A stretch of 52,660 bases of DNA from the NCBI GenBank assembly GCA_910578835.1, contig CAJTSK010000017.1, positions 1-52,660 on the forward strand, written 5' to 3'. The notes under the pieces were generated by a model that saw only the letters and a list, made by a program, of their open reading frames with translations, made no database searches and had not been told where the DNA came from. This document shows positions 25,149-34,993 of the stretch, in pieces. The position numbers and the translations under genes were made by a program. Position 1 is the stretch's first letter. Every line of letters begins with the position of its first letter. This DNA comes from an uncultured Muribaculum sp. (GTDB taxonomy: Bacteria > Bacteroidota > Bacteroidia > Bacteroidales > Muribaculaceae).

Positions 25149-26456
25149 ATGTATAATGTTAAAAAGGTCATATATAATGTCGGTTGGGCCTTCATAGGTA
25201 AAATTGTATCCCTACTAAGCGTACTGCTTGTAGGGATACTTGTCGCACGCTATCTTGGGCCATCACAATATGGACTTTTAAATTATGTCATCAGTTATGT
25301 TAGCCTTTTTACCATCATTTCCAATTTCGGGCTTGACGACATCGAAGTCAGAGAAATGTCACGTAATGCGTTTCCTATTCCTACAATATTAGGTTCTTGC
25401 ATAAGACTTCGATTAGCATTTGCATCCATTGCTTACATATTGATAATTATAACAATCCTTCTCCATAATCCAGAAACCGAGACTTGCATTTTTGTTCTTA
25501 TTTATGGATTAACCGTATTTCCGACTTGCCTCAATTCCATAAGAAACCTATTTGTCTCACAACTGCAGAACCGCTACGTCGTGCAATCAGAAATTGTCAG
25601 GACCGTCATATGTGCTTTATTTAAAATATTGCTACTTTACTTCAAAGCGCCATTAATATGGTTCATTATAGCTTCTGCACTTGATATTTTCATTGTTTCA
25701 ATCGGTTATTACCTAACAATGAAATCATTTGACAGCAAAATCCATATCGCACCCAAAGACAGTCAGTTCAACAGATATGTTGTAAAGGAAGCATTTCCCC
25801 TGATGCTGTCATCATCTGCCATAATAATTTATCAAAGGATAGACCAAGTAATGATCGGGGACATGATTGATGACCTTTCTGTTGGCTTTTTTGCCACGGC
25901 AGGACGTTTTGCTGACCTGGTAATATTTGTTCCAATCATAATCTGTCAAACCCTGACACCAATACTTGTCAAACTAAAGAAGGAACATTCTAAAGAAGAA
26001 TACAACCGTGATTCAGTCATTTTCATCGGGACAATCGTATGGATTTCAATAATCATGGCTTTGATTGTATCTCTAACATCGTCATTTCTCATAACATATA
26101 CATTTGGCGAAAAATATCTTGCAGCAATACCCATATTACAAATAATGGCATGGAAAGCTGTTGGTACAGCTCTATCAACAACAACAGGACAATTAATGAT
26201 TATTGACAGCACACAAAAATATGCAGTCCTACGCAATGCACTCGGTTGTATCATATGCATTGTGATGAATTTATTGATTATTCCTGTATATGGTGTCATT
26301 GGGTCTGCAGTAATCACCGTATTTTCTGTATTCTGTTCCGGATTTATTGCCAATCTAATCATCCCTCCTTACAGAAAATATTTTTTTCTCCAGTGCAAAG
26401 CACTAATATATGGTCCAATAAACATCTTTAATGCAAAATACCTGATAAAGGCATGA
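25149..26456 (+). CDS. Wzx-like polysaccharide flippase
   Basis: 435 residues, about twelve to fourteen hydrophobic helices, beginning with NVGWAFIGKIVSLLSVLLVGILVARYLGPSQYGLL, the typical N-terminus of Wzx/RfbX-type transporters of the MOP superfamily. It moves lipid-linked repeat units across the inner membrane for the Wzy polymerase. It starts three bases after the upstream gene and overlaps the next by four (ATGA). Strongly AT-rich. Confidence 0.9.
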   Translation: MYNVKKVIYNVGWAFIGKIVSLLSVLLVGILVARYLGPSQYGLLNYVISYVSLFTIISNFGLDDIEVREMSRNAFPIPTILGSCIRLRLAFASIAYILIIITILLHNPETETCIFVLIYGLTVFPTCLNSIRNLFVSQLQNRYVVQSEIVRTVICALFKILLLYFKAPLIWFIIASALDIFIVSIGYYLTMKSFDSKIHIAPKDSQFNRYVVKEAFPLMLSSSAIIIYQRIDQVMIGDMIDDLSVGFFATAGRFADLVIFVPIIICQTLTPILVKLKKEHSKEEYNRDSVIFIGTIVWISIIMALIVSLTSSFLITYTFGEKYLAAIPILQIMAWKAVGTALSTTTGQLMIIDSTQKYAVLRNALGCIICIVMNLLIIPVYGVIGSAVITVFSVFCSGFIANLIIPPYRKYFFLQCKALIYGPINIFNAKYLIKA

Positions 26457-27424
26457 CAATACAACATAAATTTTCCGATTTAAAATTCAAATTTTCCTTA
26501 TTCCGGGAAATGCTCAGTTTCTTCAGGTTACTTTGTCGGTACAATGCCTCTATCGGCACGACCCACAATGCCGAAAAACTGCGCTATCTGATTGCTCGTG
26601 AAAGCCATGTATTTGAAAAAGGGCTATCCTTAAAAAATACACGTAAAGGATTCGGAATTGCCAAAGCCCTTAAATTAATTGATAACATCGACCATTACAT
26701 TCAATTAAATAGCGAAGATAATGAAACTATAAACTATTCAATTAATGTCTTAGACAAATACTCCTCTCACCTTGAGAACGAGAACACGGAATGCCATATA
26801 ATAAGAGACAACGTCGAGAGATTAAAAAGCATTACCAAATTCTCGACAACAGAAGCAGGGATAAACAATGTTGCCGCTTCTGAGATAAAAGAAAAAGCAA
26901 AACTTGACTTTAAGTCATTGGTATATAGCAGGCACTCTATCAGATATTTTTCCGAGACACCAGTAGACAAGTCTACCATCTCCAAAGCAATTGAATTGGC
27001 ACAGCAAACGCCATCTGCTTGCAATCGGCAAAGTTGGAGAACTCATGTATTCTTTGATAAAGAAGCCAAATCTCTTATAAAGTGGCAAGGAGGAGCCAAA
27101 GGGGCAGAAGATCATATATCATGTGCGATACTTGTCTCTACTGATTTAAGGGGATTCTTCGCCCATGAACCATTTCAAGCATATATTGACGGCGGTCTAT
27201 ATGCCATGAATCTGATTAATGCCCTGCACTACTTCGGATTAGGGACACTGCCGCTATCCTGTGGTTATCCGGCTCATAAACTATGCCAACTAATTCATTT
27301 TGGCATTCCTCAAAATGAAATTCCAATAATTGTCATCGCAACCGGAAATTTAACAGAGAATGTAAAATTTGCAGTTTCAACAAGATTATCAATCAAATCA
27401 ACTAACAAATTTCATAATGAATAG
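26453..27424 (+). CDS. Nitroreductase-family protein of the exopolysaccharide locus
   Basis: 323 residues. An N-terminal extension of about 155 residues with a helical pattern is followed by a nitroreductase fold: YSRHSIRYFSETPVDKSTI, then ACNRQSWRTHVFF, GGLYAMNLINALHYFGLGTLPL and IPIIVIATG. The RHS(I)R and NRQ residues correspond to FMN-binding positions. Such genes occur in some Bacteroidetes polysaccharide loci next to pyruvyltransferases; the substrate is unknown. It overlaps the flippase by four bases and the next gene by eight. Confidence 0.8.
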   Translation: MTIQHKFSDLKFKFSLFREMLSFFRLLCRYNASIGTTHNAEKLRYLIARESHVFEKGLSLKNTRKGFGIAKALKLIDNIDHYIQLNSEDNETINYSINVLDKYSSHLENENTECHIIRDNVERLKSITKFSTTEAGINNVAASEIKEKAKLDFKSLVYSRHSIRYFSETPVDKSTISKAIELAQQTPSACNRQSWRTHVFFDKEAKSLIKWQGGAKGAEDHISCAILVSTDLRGFFAHEPFQAYIDGGLYAMNLINALHYFGLGTLPLSCGYPAHKLCQLIHFGIPQNEIPIIVIATGNLTENVKFAVSTRLSIKSTNKFHNE

Positions 27425-28637
27425 ATATCTTGCCTATATAGAACAGCCGCTGAAAAACAGAGGCGATGAATCAGCTCATCGTGGGATTATTCGTCGTCTA
27501 AATTTATTGTTTCCTAAGTTGAATATACTTATTATTTTTTTAGGAGGATCGAATTCTGACATAAAAGAGTTCATTGTCGATAATCCTATGAATCATTATA
27601 TCCAAATACCTCAACACAAGGGAACCCACTGGGCTCTGTTGAAAGGGCTTAAATGCAGTCTTTTCTGGAAGCTCCACCCCTCCATAAGAAAATTTATCTC
27701 TTATCTGAAAAAATGCGATGTAATAATGTGCTCGCCAGGTGGAGTAAATATGGGTGGCTTTCAAAATTATGAACATCTCGCATTTCTTGACATTGCCACA
27801 AAAACTGGAAAACCGGTAATTTATTATGGACGGTCAATAGGCCCATTCTCCGAGAATACCCAAAACGATATAAATTTTAAATGCAAGAGCATTGAATTAT
27901 TAAAAAAATTTGCTTATCTCTCGGTTAGAGACTCTAAATCAGCTGAAGAAATGGATGCGTTAGAATTATCTTTCTCACAAACTACGGACTGCGCATTCTT
28001 AGACCCAATCGACCATTCCAATTCAAGCATCAAAGAATTATCTCTTCCTGAAAAATACGCTGTCATAGTACCAAACAACCTTATATGGCACTATGCCTTC
28101 AAACAGTGTGATTTATCAATCATAAGACAATTCTATTCAAGACTCATTAAACGTCTTATGGAGAAATATCCTGAAATTGGGTTTGTGATGATTCCACAAA
28201 CTTACAATGAGGCAACATATCTCCGCAAAGATTATAATTTTTTTAAAGAGATTGAAAATATCATCAATAGTCCGCGCATCAGAGTCATTGACGAAACTTA
28301 CAGTTCTGATATTCAACAGTCTATCATAAGTAAAGCTCAGTTTATAATAGGAGCACGTTATCATTCGATTGTTTTTGCTATAAACCAAGCTGTTCCATTT
28401 GTTGCGTTGTCTTATGAGCACAAGATAGAAGGACTGCTGTCAATTCTCAACTTGAAGTCAAGAATGATAAATATATCGTCCAAGGACTTCGCTGACGCAG
28501 AATCAACAAACAATCTCATTGAATCTTGCCTTGATAGATTAAATCTCCAGCAAGATTCAATTTCGCAGGCAAGAGAGGTAGCAACCTCTATTGCCTTAAA
28601 CAAAATAACTGAACTCAAAAAATTCTTCTTGGCATAA
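27417..28637 (+). CDS. Polysaccharide pyruvyltransferase family protein
   Basis: 406 residues from ATG 27417; an upstream extension lies inside the nitroreductase gene. It matches PF04230: an early NRGDESAHRGIIRRL, the central VIMCSPGGVNMGGF and VIYYGRSIGPFSE, and a late IIGARYHSIVFAINQAVPFVALSYEHKIEGL with the conserved RYHS. These enzymes ketalise a sugar with pyruvate from phosphoenolpyruvate, giving the polymer negative charge. The gene sits in the AT-rich part of the locus. Confidence 0.88.
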   Translation: MNRYLAYIEQPLKNRGDESAHRGIIRRLNLLFPKLNILIIFLGGSNSDIKEFIVDNPMNHYIQIPQHKGTHWALLKGLKCSLFWKLHPSIRKFISYLKKCDVIMCSPGGVNMGGFQNYEHLAFLDIATKTGKPVIYYGRSIGPFSENTQNDINFKCKSIELLKKFAYLSVRDSKSAEEMDALELSFSQTTDCAFLDPIDHSNSSIKELSLPEKYAVIVPNNLIWHYAFKQCDLSIIRQFYSRLIKRLMEKYPEIGFVMIPQTYNEATYLRKDYNFFKEIENIINSPRIRVIDETYSSDIQQSIISKAQFIIGARYHSIVFAINQAVPFVALSYEHKIEGLLSILNLKSRMINISSKDFADAESTNNLIESCLDRLNLQQDSISQAREVATSIALNKITELKKFFLA

Positions 28638-28639
28638 TC

Positions 28640-29917
28640 ATGATTGAATCAATTTTTTTATCAACATTTTGCCTATTGATGTTCTGTCAACTTGGTTATG
28701 CGATAGTACACAAAGGCATTGTGAGCATAGCTTCCTATGTCACATTGTTTTACACATTTGCGGCAATATGTGCCGTAATATATTATCAGAATCCTCTATA
28801 TGGAGTTCTGTCATTCTCAACACATATCCAACTTGAAGGAACACTGTATCTTTTCTTCGTTTTATTGATTTTTGCGATACCGCTCTTTAAGTTTCCCAAT
28901 AAACTCTCAAAAATATCATTTAATGAAAAACGCTTCAGGGTTGTATATTATAGTGTTTTTATAATAACCGCGATTTCTCTTATTTTCAATATCGCATCAA
29001 ATGGTTTTACATTACATAATTTTGTTGAGGACTTCGTTGATGTAAGAAATGATTCATATTACGAATCAGAGGAGCGAGCCGGATTTTTTGAAGGATTCAT
29101 GACAGGCTACCTTAACGCATTCAATTACTTTTCCATACCGATTTCTCTTCTCGCACTATTCGTATTTAGGTATAAACCATTTCAAAGCACCATATTCTTT
29201 ATTATAGCAATCGCGTCTCCTATATACAACTCACTTGTTGTTGCAGGGCGCTCCGAGATTGTCAACATGATGCTAATGCTCGGATACTCATTTATTCTGT
29301 GCAAAGGATTAATTAGCAAGACTGTATATCGCGGATTTATGAGTTTCATTATTTTCTTGGGACTAATAGTTTTGGGATATGTTGTTTTTGCCAATTTCTT
29401 GCGCTTTGAAAATCAGTCTGTCGATGCATCGTTTTTCTTATGGAAATACACCGGTGAATCAATCGTAAACTTTACCGGAGTCCTTTTCCCGTCTATAATC
29501 GGTTACACCTATGGAACATCTTCGTTTGGTTTTTTCCGACGATTATTAGGCTTGGATTATACTTCCGACCTTATGAGTCTTCGAGCTTTCGTTGAAAGAA
29601 AGACCGGGACTCCCGGATATATATTTTACACTTATATAGGTAATTTTTTCAGGGACTTCGGAGCCTATATTACAGCACTTATGGGAATAATATATTGCTC
29701 CTTAATGAATCGCAGTCTAAATCTCACCACGATAAAGACTGATAGCGGAGAAACCGAAATGAAATGTGGAACGTGGGTATTGTTTGCCTTTTTGGGTAAC
29801 ATGTATCTTCCAGGCGTATTTTATTTCACGCTATATTCTCAAGTTGGAAATATTGCCATTATTCTCGCAATAGCCCTTTATGTTTTCCTAAATAAAGAAA
29901 CACAAGATGAAGAATAG
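28640..29917 (+). CDS. Wzy-like O-antigen/capsule polymerase
   Basis: 425 residues with about ten to twelve membrane helices and large loops (around residues 110-150 and 265-325), the topology of Wzy polymerases; sequence motifs in this group are weak. A loop reads SEERAGFFEGFMTGYLNAFNY. Locus position between the pyruvyltransferase and WbsX genes supports the call. It would polymerise flipped repeat units in the periplasm. It starts two bases after the upstream stop and overlaps the next gene by 11 bases. Confidence 0.75.
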   Translation: MIESIFLSTFCLLMFCQLGYAIVHKGIVSIASYVTLFYTFAAICAVIYYQNPLYGVLSFSTHIQLEGTLYLFFVLLIFAIPLFKFPNKLSKISFNEKRFRVVYYSVFIITAISLIFNIASNGFTLHNFVEDFVDVRNDSYYESEERAGFFEGFMTGYLNAFNYFSIPISLLALFVFRYKPFQSTIFFIIAIASPIYNSLVVAGRSEIVNMMLMLGYSFILCKGLISKTVYRGFMSFIIFLGLIVLGYVVFANFLRFENQSVDASFFLWKYTGESIVNFTGVLFPSIIGYTYGTSSFGFFRRLLGLDYTSDLMSLRAFVERKTGTPGYIFYTYIGNFFRDFGAYITALMGIIYCSLMNRSLNLTTIKTDSGETEMKCGTWVLFAFLGNMYLPGVFYFTLYSQVGNIAIILAIALYVFLNKETQDEE

Positions 29918-30980
29918 AGTAATCGCTATACACCTGCCTCAATATTATCCCTTTAAAGAAAATGATGAATGGTGGGGTAAAGGTTTTACCGAATGGCGTT
30001 CCGTGACAAGTGCAAAACCTCGATTTCTTAGACATTATCAGCCTCACCTACCTGCTGATTTAGGATTTTATGACCTTCGGTTAAAAGAATGCCGTCTTGA
30101 ACAGATTAAATTGGCAAGAAAATATGGCATTTACGGATTCTGTTATTACCACTATTGGTTTAATGGAAAACTAATAATGGAAAAGCCCGTTGAACTAATG
30201 CGTCAAAATAAAGATGAGAATTTCCCTTTTATGTTATGCTGGGCTAACGAAAACTGGCATCGTAACTGGGAAGGTGGCTTTAACAAAGTGCTAATCAAAC
30301 ATGACTACAACCTCGATGATGACAAACGCCATTTTTATTATCTGTTACCATATCTGACCGATGAAAGATATATAAAAGTCAATGGTGCACCTGTATTATG
30401 TATCTACAGAACCCATCTCTTTCCTGACATTGACAAGACTATAGACTTATGGCAGGATTTAGCTTCTAAAGAAGGTTTTAGATTATACATTTGTCGATTT
30501 GAGGACTCGTTACATTTCGGAGAAAAGTACATGACTGACAAGATTGATGCTGCAATTGAATTTCAGCCCTTTATAAATAGCGACCATATGCATGTCGGCA
30601 ACTATATATCAAGGATATCCAGAAAATTATGTAATAAGGAATATTTCAATTACTTATACTCCTATCCGAAGCTTGTAAAAAAACAACTTTCTCGAAATTA
30701 TAAGGATTTATCCTACAAACGCTATCTTTGTGCCTTCCCCTCTTGGGATAATTCACCCAGAAGAAAAGGCAGAAGTTTTACAGCTTTCAAAGATAGCTCC
30801 CCGGAGTTATTTGAGAAATGGCTAAATCATATTTCAACCACCTTTGAACCATTCTCTGAAAACGAAAATTTCATTTTCATAAATGCTTGGAACGAATGGG
30901 CAGAAGGATGCCATTTGGAACCCGACTTAAAATACGGCACCCGATTTTTAGAAGCCATTAAACGAGCAATCATTGATTGA
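29907..30980 (+). CDS. WbsX-type glycosyltransferase (GH99-like fold)
   Basis: 357 residues. Hallmarks of the WbsX family are present: IAIHLPQYYPFKENDEWWGKGFTEW at the start, YGIYGFCYYHYWFNGK, ENFPFMLCWANENWHRNWEG, and the closing FIFINAWNEWAEGCHLEPDLKYG. These proteins have a GH99-like TIM barrel and occur in O-antigen and capsule clusters, where they act in transfer or modification of the glycan. The exact linkage is not predictable. Confidence 0.88.
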   Translation: MKNRVIAIHLPQYYPFKENDEWWGKGFTEWRSVTSAKPRFLRHYQPHLPADLGFYDLRLKECRLEQIKLARKYGIYGFCYYHYWFNGKLIMEKPVELMRQNKDENFPFMLCWANENWHRNWEGGFNKVLIKHDYNLDDDKRHFYYLLPYLTDERYIKVNGAPVLCIYRTHLFPDIDKTIDLWQDLASKEGFRLYICRFEDSLHFGEKYMTDKIDAAIEFQPFINSDHMHVGNYISRISRKLCNKEYFNYLYSYPKLVKKQLSRNYKDLSYKRYLCAFPSWDNSPRRKGRSFTAFKDSSPELFEKWLNHISTTFEPFSENENFIFINAWNEWAEGCHLEPDLKYGTRFLEAIKRAIID

Positions 30981-30986
30981 TCTATA

Positions 30987-31964
30987 ATGAAAAAACAATC
31001 TCCTGATATAAGCATCGTAATTGTATGCATGAATCGTTGGGACAACATCTCTGAATGTCTTGACAGTCTACACGATACAGATAATGTATCGTGTGAAATC
31101 ATTGTTGTGGCTTATAGATTCTCAACTGAGAATCTACAAAGATTACGCCTGACATATCCTAATGTCACAATTATCGAGAGTATTGAGACACGTGGTTTTT
31201 CTGAGAATAATAATCTTGCACTACGTCAGGCTAAAGGACGATATTGTTTTGTCATAAACGACGATACTATAATCAAGCCAAATTGTATTAGTACTTTATT
31301 TGACAGTTTTTCTAAACTTTCTGACAACGTCGCGATTGTAAGCCCTCTAATTCTTAATACAGATGGAAGCGTCCAGTGGTGTGGTAGAGCTAAGATTGGA
31401 TTTAAAGACTATATGTTAGGTCTGATAGGTTACAGGAAAGAGTCTTCCCGGAAAAGTATTCACACTAATGGAAATGGACTATTTAAGACTTACAATATAA
31501 GTGGTGCAGCCTTTTTAATCAGAACTGACCTCTTTAAAGAAGCAGGGTTCTTTGATGAACATTACTTTTTTTGTCCGGAAGACATCGCGCTATCCACCAA
31601 GTTAAACAACACCGGTTATGAATGTTTTGTCAACACCAATGCCCAAATAATACATAAAGGAGGAATAACAACATCAGGCAAACGCTCAAACATGCAACTT
31701 GCGACAACCCCTGTTGAGCACAAAGGAGCCGCTTACTTTCTATCTAACAACAATAAGTCGAAAAGATATTTTGTTTCATTAGCCATAAGTATAGGTTGCT
31801 TTTTAAAAGCTACAAAATATCTTATCACAAGCTTGCGTAATGGGAAAGACGACAGGCTCTTTGCTAAAGCTAATTTCCTTGCTTCAAAATATATGTTTAG
31901 CTCTAAATCGGCAAAAGAGATTTTTATCGAGTGCACAGAACGATACATCCAGCCTAAAATCTGA
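30987..31964 (+). CDS. GT2-family glycosyltransferase (rhamnosyltransferase-like)
   Basis: 325 residues. The GT-A domain begins SIVIVCMNRWDNISECLDSL; TRGFSENNNLALRQAKGRYCFVINDDT carries the DDT donor-binding motif, and FDEHYFFCPEDIALSTKLN contains the ED pair of the catalytic region. It resembles WbbL/rhamnosyltransferase-like GT2 enzymes. It is the last gene of the AT-rich exopolysaccharide run and converges on the GntR/ABC module with 32 bases between stops. I see no strong terminator there; only CCCTATC and GATAGGG can pair, across a loop of more than 30 bases. Confidence 0.85.
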   Translation: MKKQSPDISIVIVCMNRWDNISECLDSLHDTDNVSCEIIVVAYRFSTENLQRLRLTYPNVTIIESIETRGFSENNNLALRQAKGRYCFVINDDTIIKPNCISTLFDSFSKLSDNVAIVSPLILNTDGSVQWCGRAKIGFKDYMLGLIGYRKESSRKSIHTNGNGLFKTYNISGAAFLIRTDLFKEAGFFDEHYFFCPEDIALSTKLNNTGYECFVNTNAQIIHKGGITTSGKRSNMQLATTPVEHKGAAYFLSNNNKSKRYFVSLAISIGCFLKATKYLITSLRNGKDDRLFAKANFLASKYMFSSKSAKEIFIECTERYIQPKI

Positions 31965-31996
31965 CAACCCTATCCATATTTCCACTTCGGGGGGAG

Positions 31997-32344
31997 TCAG
32001 TCAAGATAGGGGGCGATGTCGGAGAGGGTGAGATTGAGGAGCTGCATGCGTTGGCGCAGGTCGGGCAGCGTGTCGCGGAAAAACTCGGCGCGTCGCGCTT
32101 CAAGAATAAGCCCGCGGGCTTCGGGTGCTACATAGTAGCCGAGTCCGCGCTTGGAGTAGATGATGCCTTGGTCCTGAAGCTCTTCAAATGCCTTCAACAC
32201 TGTGCGGTTATTGACAGTAAGCTCCAGCGACAGCTCCTTTATCGATGGCACGCGACCGTCGACATGCCACACATCGGACAGTATCCGTGCGTAGCATAAG
32301 TCGACAATCTGTTTATATATAGGTTTATTTTCGTTAAAATCCAT
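31997..32344 (-). CDS. GntR-family regulator (YtrA type)
   Basis: 115 residues: an N-terminal wHTH (FNENKPIYKQIVDLCYARIL, then VPSIKELSLELTVNNRTVLKAFEELQDQGII and SKRGLGYYVAP) and only a short helical tail of about 40 residues. That size and layout are those of the YtrA subfamily, which usually represses an adjacent ABC transporter. It lies immediately downstream of such a permease/ATPase pair on the same strand, so feedback control is likely. Confidence 0.88.
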   Translation of the reverse strand: MDFNENKPIYKQIVDLCYARILSDVWHVDGRVPSIKELSLELTVNNRTVLKAFEELQDQGIIYSKRGLGYYVAPEARGLILEARRAEFFRDTLPDLRQRMQLLNLTLSDIAPYLD

Positions 32345-32353
32345 CTGTAAGGG

Positions 32354-33082
32354 TTATATCTGTCGGTTTTTAATCACGCGGCAAGTCATTACAATTGCAA
32401 AGATAGTACAAATTGCGAAGAATACCGTCAATGCGGGTGTCCATGAACCTACCTGTGACAATATTGATTCGGTTATTTCGCTTGACGTATGTTCCACTCC
32501 GTTCATCCCGTCCTCAAATCCTTGCTTGAAGCTGCTTACCGCACCTACGACACCTCCAAGCACCGACTCGGAGATATTGGCGACAATCGTCCACACAATC
32601 GCCAGAATCACGCGGTTGTGTTTTATTGCCATCACGCAATATAGACACACCGACATTGAAAAGGCTGTCGTAGCCACGGTCATCCACATATACCTGCCGG
32701 TCGACAATGTTTTAAATACAGGTAGCACCTCACGTATAAGCGGAGACAACTCTGCCCACTGCCAGGTACACAGATAGCACAATTGCATCGGAATCGCAAC
32801 CAACAGCGGCACAACCACAAAGGTGTAGACCACGGCAAAAGCCGCCTTATAGCGCCAGTCGACCGGAAGGGCGGTGTCAATTTCCATGCCGTTGCGCGAA
32901 GCAAAAATCAAGGCTCCGTATATCAGCATCATGATCAGGATATTGCCGGTAAGAACACCTGTCAAAACACCTCCGTCCCACCTTAATGTAAAAAAGACAA
33001 ACAGGTATAAAATCACGGCTATGACAGGATAAAATATCAACTGCTTTTTAAGCCGCGGCATATAATAATTGATGAGTAGCAT
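32354..33082 (-). CDS. ABC transporter membrane protein
   Basis: 242 residues with about six hydrophobic segments (LIFYPVIAVILYLFVFF, ILIMMLIYGALIF, AAFAVVYTFVVVPLLVAIP, then three more). It has no recognised substrate motif. It lies between the ATPase and the GntR gene, as permease subunits of YtrA-regulated ABC systems do. MPRLKK at 33061 is an alternative start. Such systems often respond to cell-envelope stress. Confidence 0.75.
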   Translation of the reverse strand: MLLINYYMPRLKKQLIFYPVIAVILYLFVFFTLRWDGGVLTGVLTGNILIMMLIYGALIFASRNGMEIDTALPVDWRYKAAFAVVYTFVVVPLLVAIPMQLCYLCTWQWAELSPLIREVLPVFKTLSTGRYMWMTVATTAFSMSVCLYCVMAIKHNRVILAIVWTIVANISESVLGGVVGAVSSFKQGFEDGMNGVEHTSSEITESILSQVGSWTPALTVFFAICTIFAIVMTCRVIKNRQI

Positions 33083-33097
33083 CGGTATAAAATCGGT

Positions 33098-33907
33098 TTA
33101 GAGTTTTACATTATGATGAAGCGCGTTAAACAGCAGCTCATAGTCAACATCGCAACTTTCTTCAGCATCGGCGACATTGCATATAGCATGAAACGAGTTG
33201 AAGCGGCGCTCCATGTAGAGTGGTGCCACCGGAGGAACGGAAGTCACGGTAAACGACACTCTGCCTAAAAGGCTGTCGACAGTGTCGGCAAGCAACAATT
33301 TGCCGCGCGACAACACCAGCACACCGTCATAAAGGTTACGGAGGTCTGACACGATATGGGTCGACACGATTACCGTCTGCTCCTCTGTGACACACTCGGC
33401 TATCATCTTCTGCAGCTGCTGTCGTGAAGGGATGTCAAGACCGTTTGCCGGCTCGTCAAAGAGCAGCACCGCGGTACGTAGCGACAAGGCATAGGCAAGC
33501 TGCGCCTTATGACGGTTGCCGAGCGAGAGCTTGCGCAGACGCTCCTTGCCTGTCATGCCGAAACGCGCCAGGTTGCTGCGCAGCATCTCTGCGTCAAAGG
33601 TAGGAAACAGCGGTGCATGGCACTTCACCATCTCCTCGATTGACACAAATGGAAATTTCATGTTGTCACCGAGGAAAAATATACTTCTCATTATCTCGGG
33701 ACGCCTTTCCGATATATTGTATCCGTCGAGACTGCATTCTCCCTTGGAGGGGTAGAGCAAGCCCGCGATGATATGGAGCAGCGTTGTCTTTCCGGCGCCA
33801 TTCTCTCCAAGAAGGAGATAGACGCCACCGCCTATGGAAGCAGAAGCGTTGCACAACGCCTCCGCTCCCTTGCGGTAAACATAGGTTAAATCATTTAGAA
33901 TTATCAT
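33098..33907 (-). CDS. ABC transporter ATP-binding protein
   Basis: 269 residues with Walker A (LLGENGAGKTTLLHII), Q-loop region, a signature-like LRKLSLGNRHKAQLAYAL, Walker B (AVLLFDEPANGLD) and the H-loop (IVSTHIV). These are the motifs of a complete ABC ATPase. The signature reads LSLGN rather than LSGGQ, common in this subfamily. It leads the three-gene ATPase-permease-GntR unit. Energising subunit of export; substrate unknown. Confidence 0.9.
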   Translation of the reverse strand: MIILNDLTYVYRKGAEALCNASASIGGGVYLLLGENGAGKTTLLHIIAGLLYPSKGECSLDGYNISERRPEIMRSIFFLGDNMKFPFVSIEEMVKCHAPLFPTFDAEMLRSNLARFGMTGKERLRKLSLGNRHKAQLAYALSLRTAVLLFDEPANGLDIPSRQQLQKMIAECVTEEQTVIVSTHIVSDLRNLYDGVLVLSRGKLLLADTVDSLLGRVSFTVTSVPPVAPLYMERRFNSFHAICNVADAEESCDVDYELLFNALHHNVKL

Positions 33908-33949
33908 TAGCGAAAGTATAGAGTTTTTATTTCATTGATATGGCATCTC

Positions 33950-34828
33950 TTATTTCACCGGGGTCACGTCATATCCCGCCTTGCGGAGCTGCTCAATAAG
34001 TCCGCGCTCTCCGATAAGATGCGCCGCGCCTACGGCAACCATCACATTATCAACGGCAAGCACTTCACGGAGCTGCTTGACCCAATTGTCGTTGCGGTCG
34101 TAAAGGAGTCGCTTGGCTGACGCTTCCGACATGCCAACATCAGGGTCGTTAAACATTTCCTGCATCTTGGCGAGGTCACCGGCAAGATAAGCGGCAGCAA
34201 GCAACTTTGCATATTCAATCGACTTCTCGTCGTTGCGCACACTCTTCATAAGGCTCTCTGCCTGCTCGCTCAACGGACCGCCCATAAGCATCGAAAGCTG
34301 CTGGTCCATGGTTTCAAGACCTTTCACTGTCTTTCCGGTCTCAAGCGCCTTGCTTTGTATCACCATGTCGAGTTGCTGCTGCCCGTTAAACTCGGGAAAA
34401 GCGACCATGTTCTGAAACATTCCGAGCTGGGTGTCGAGCACAGTGGGCTTCATCATGTCCACAGCCGCCACGGTCAACATGCCGCCGGTATATTTTGCAA
34501 GAATGCTGTTGACCGAGTCAACACGCTCGGCGGTAAGCAGCTTTGAAAGAGTGCTGTCGGCGGGAGCCACTGAATGCTTCATCACTATCTGCTGCATATC
34601 GGGCGACGTCATTTCCGCCATTTCAAGCTCGCCGTAGACAGTCGACACGCTATTGAGCGCATCATTAAAGCCTGGAGTTGTATCAAGTACCGACGCCGGA
34701 GCGATATGATGGGTACCGAAGAGGTAAGAATCGCCTTTGGAGTCGCCACCAGAGACCTTCCATAATAATTGAGCCTGTGAGCCAAACACTGTGGCAACTG
34801 CGATAATAGAGAAAATCAACTTTTTCAT
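33950..34828 (-). CDS. TraB/GumN-family protein
   Basis: 292 residues from ATG 34828, chosen because KKLIFSIIAVATVFGSQAQ is a good signal peptide and the promoter lies just upstream. The fold motif GDSYLFGTHHIAP (with the conserved GTxH) and the C-terminal VMVAVGAAHLIGERGLIEQLRKAGYDV are typical of TraB/GumN proteins, relatives of Tiki metalloproteases. A secreted or periplasmic location is expected. Substrate unknown. The His and GAAH residues would be the metal ligands if it is an enzyme. Confidence 0.88.
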   Translation of the reverse strand: MKKLIFSIIAVATVFGSQAQLLWKVSGGDSKGDSYLFGTHHIAPASVLDTTPGFNDALNSVSTVYGELEMAEMTSPDMQQIVMKHSVAPADSTLSKLLTAERVDSVNSILAKYTGGMLTVAAVDMMKPTVLDTQLGMFQNMVAFPEFNGQQQLDMVIQSKALETGKTVKGLETMDQQLSMLMGGPLSEQAESLMKSVRNDEKSIEYAKLLAAAYLAGDLAKMQEMFNDPDVGMSEASAKRLLYDRNDNWVKQLREVLAVDNVMVAVGAAHLIGERGLIEQLRKAGYDVTPVK

Positions 34829-34898
34829 ATTCCAATATTTTATGTTAACAATCGGTTCGTAATGCGGTAGTGTAGTCGTGTACATCACTATCACGCTG

Positions 34899-34929
34899 CA
34901 AAAGTATGATATCTTTTTGAATCTGCAAA
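34899..34929 (-). promoter_or_regulatory. Promoter of the TraB/GumN gene
   Basis: On the minus strand TTTG (34926-34929) and TACTTTTG (34899-34906) are 19 bases apart, an excellent match to the Bacteroidetes consensus. The expected start is near 34892, a leader of about 65 bases. Confidence 0.7.
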
Positions 34930-34993
34930 ATTTTCTATAAGTTTTTTTATAACTTTTTTCACGGCACTATTATGTTTATTCATCAGAAATAGC

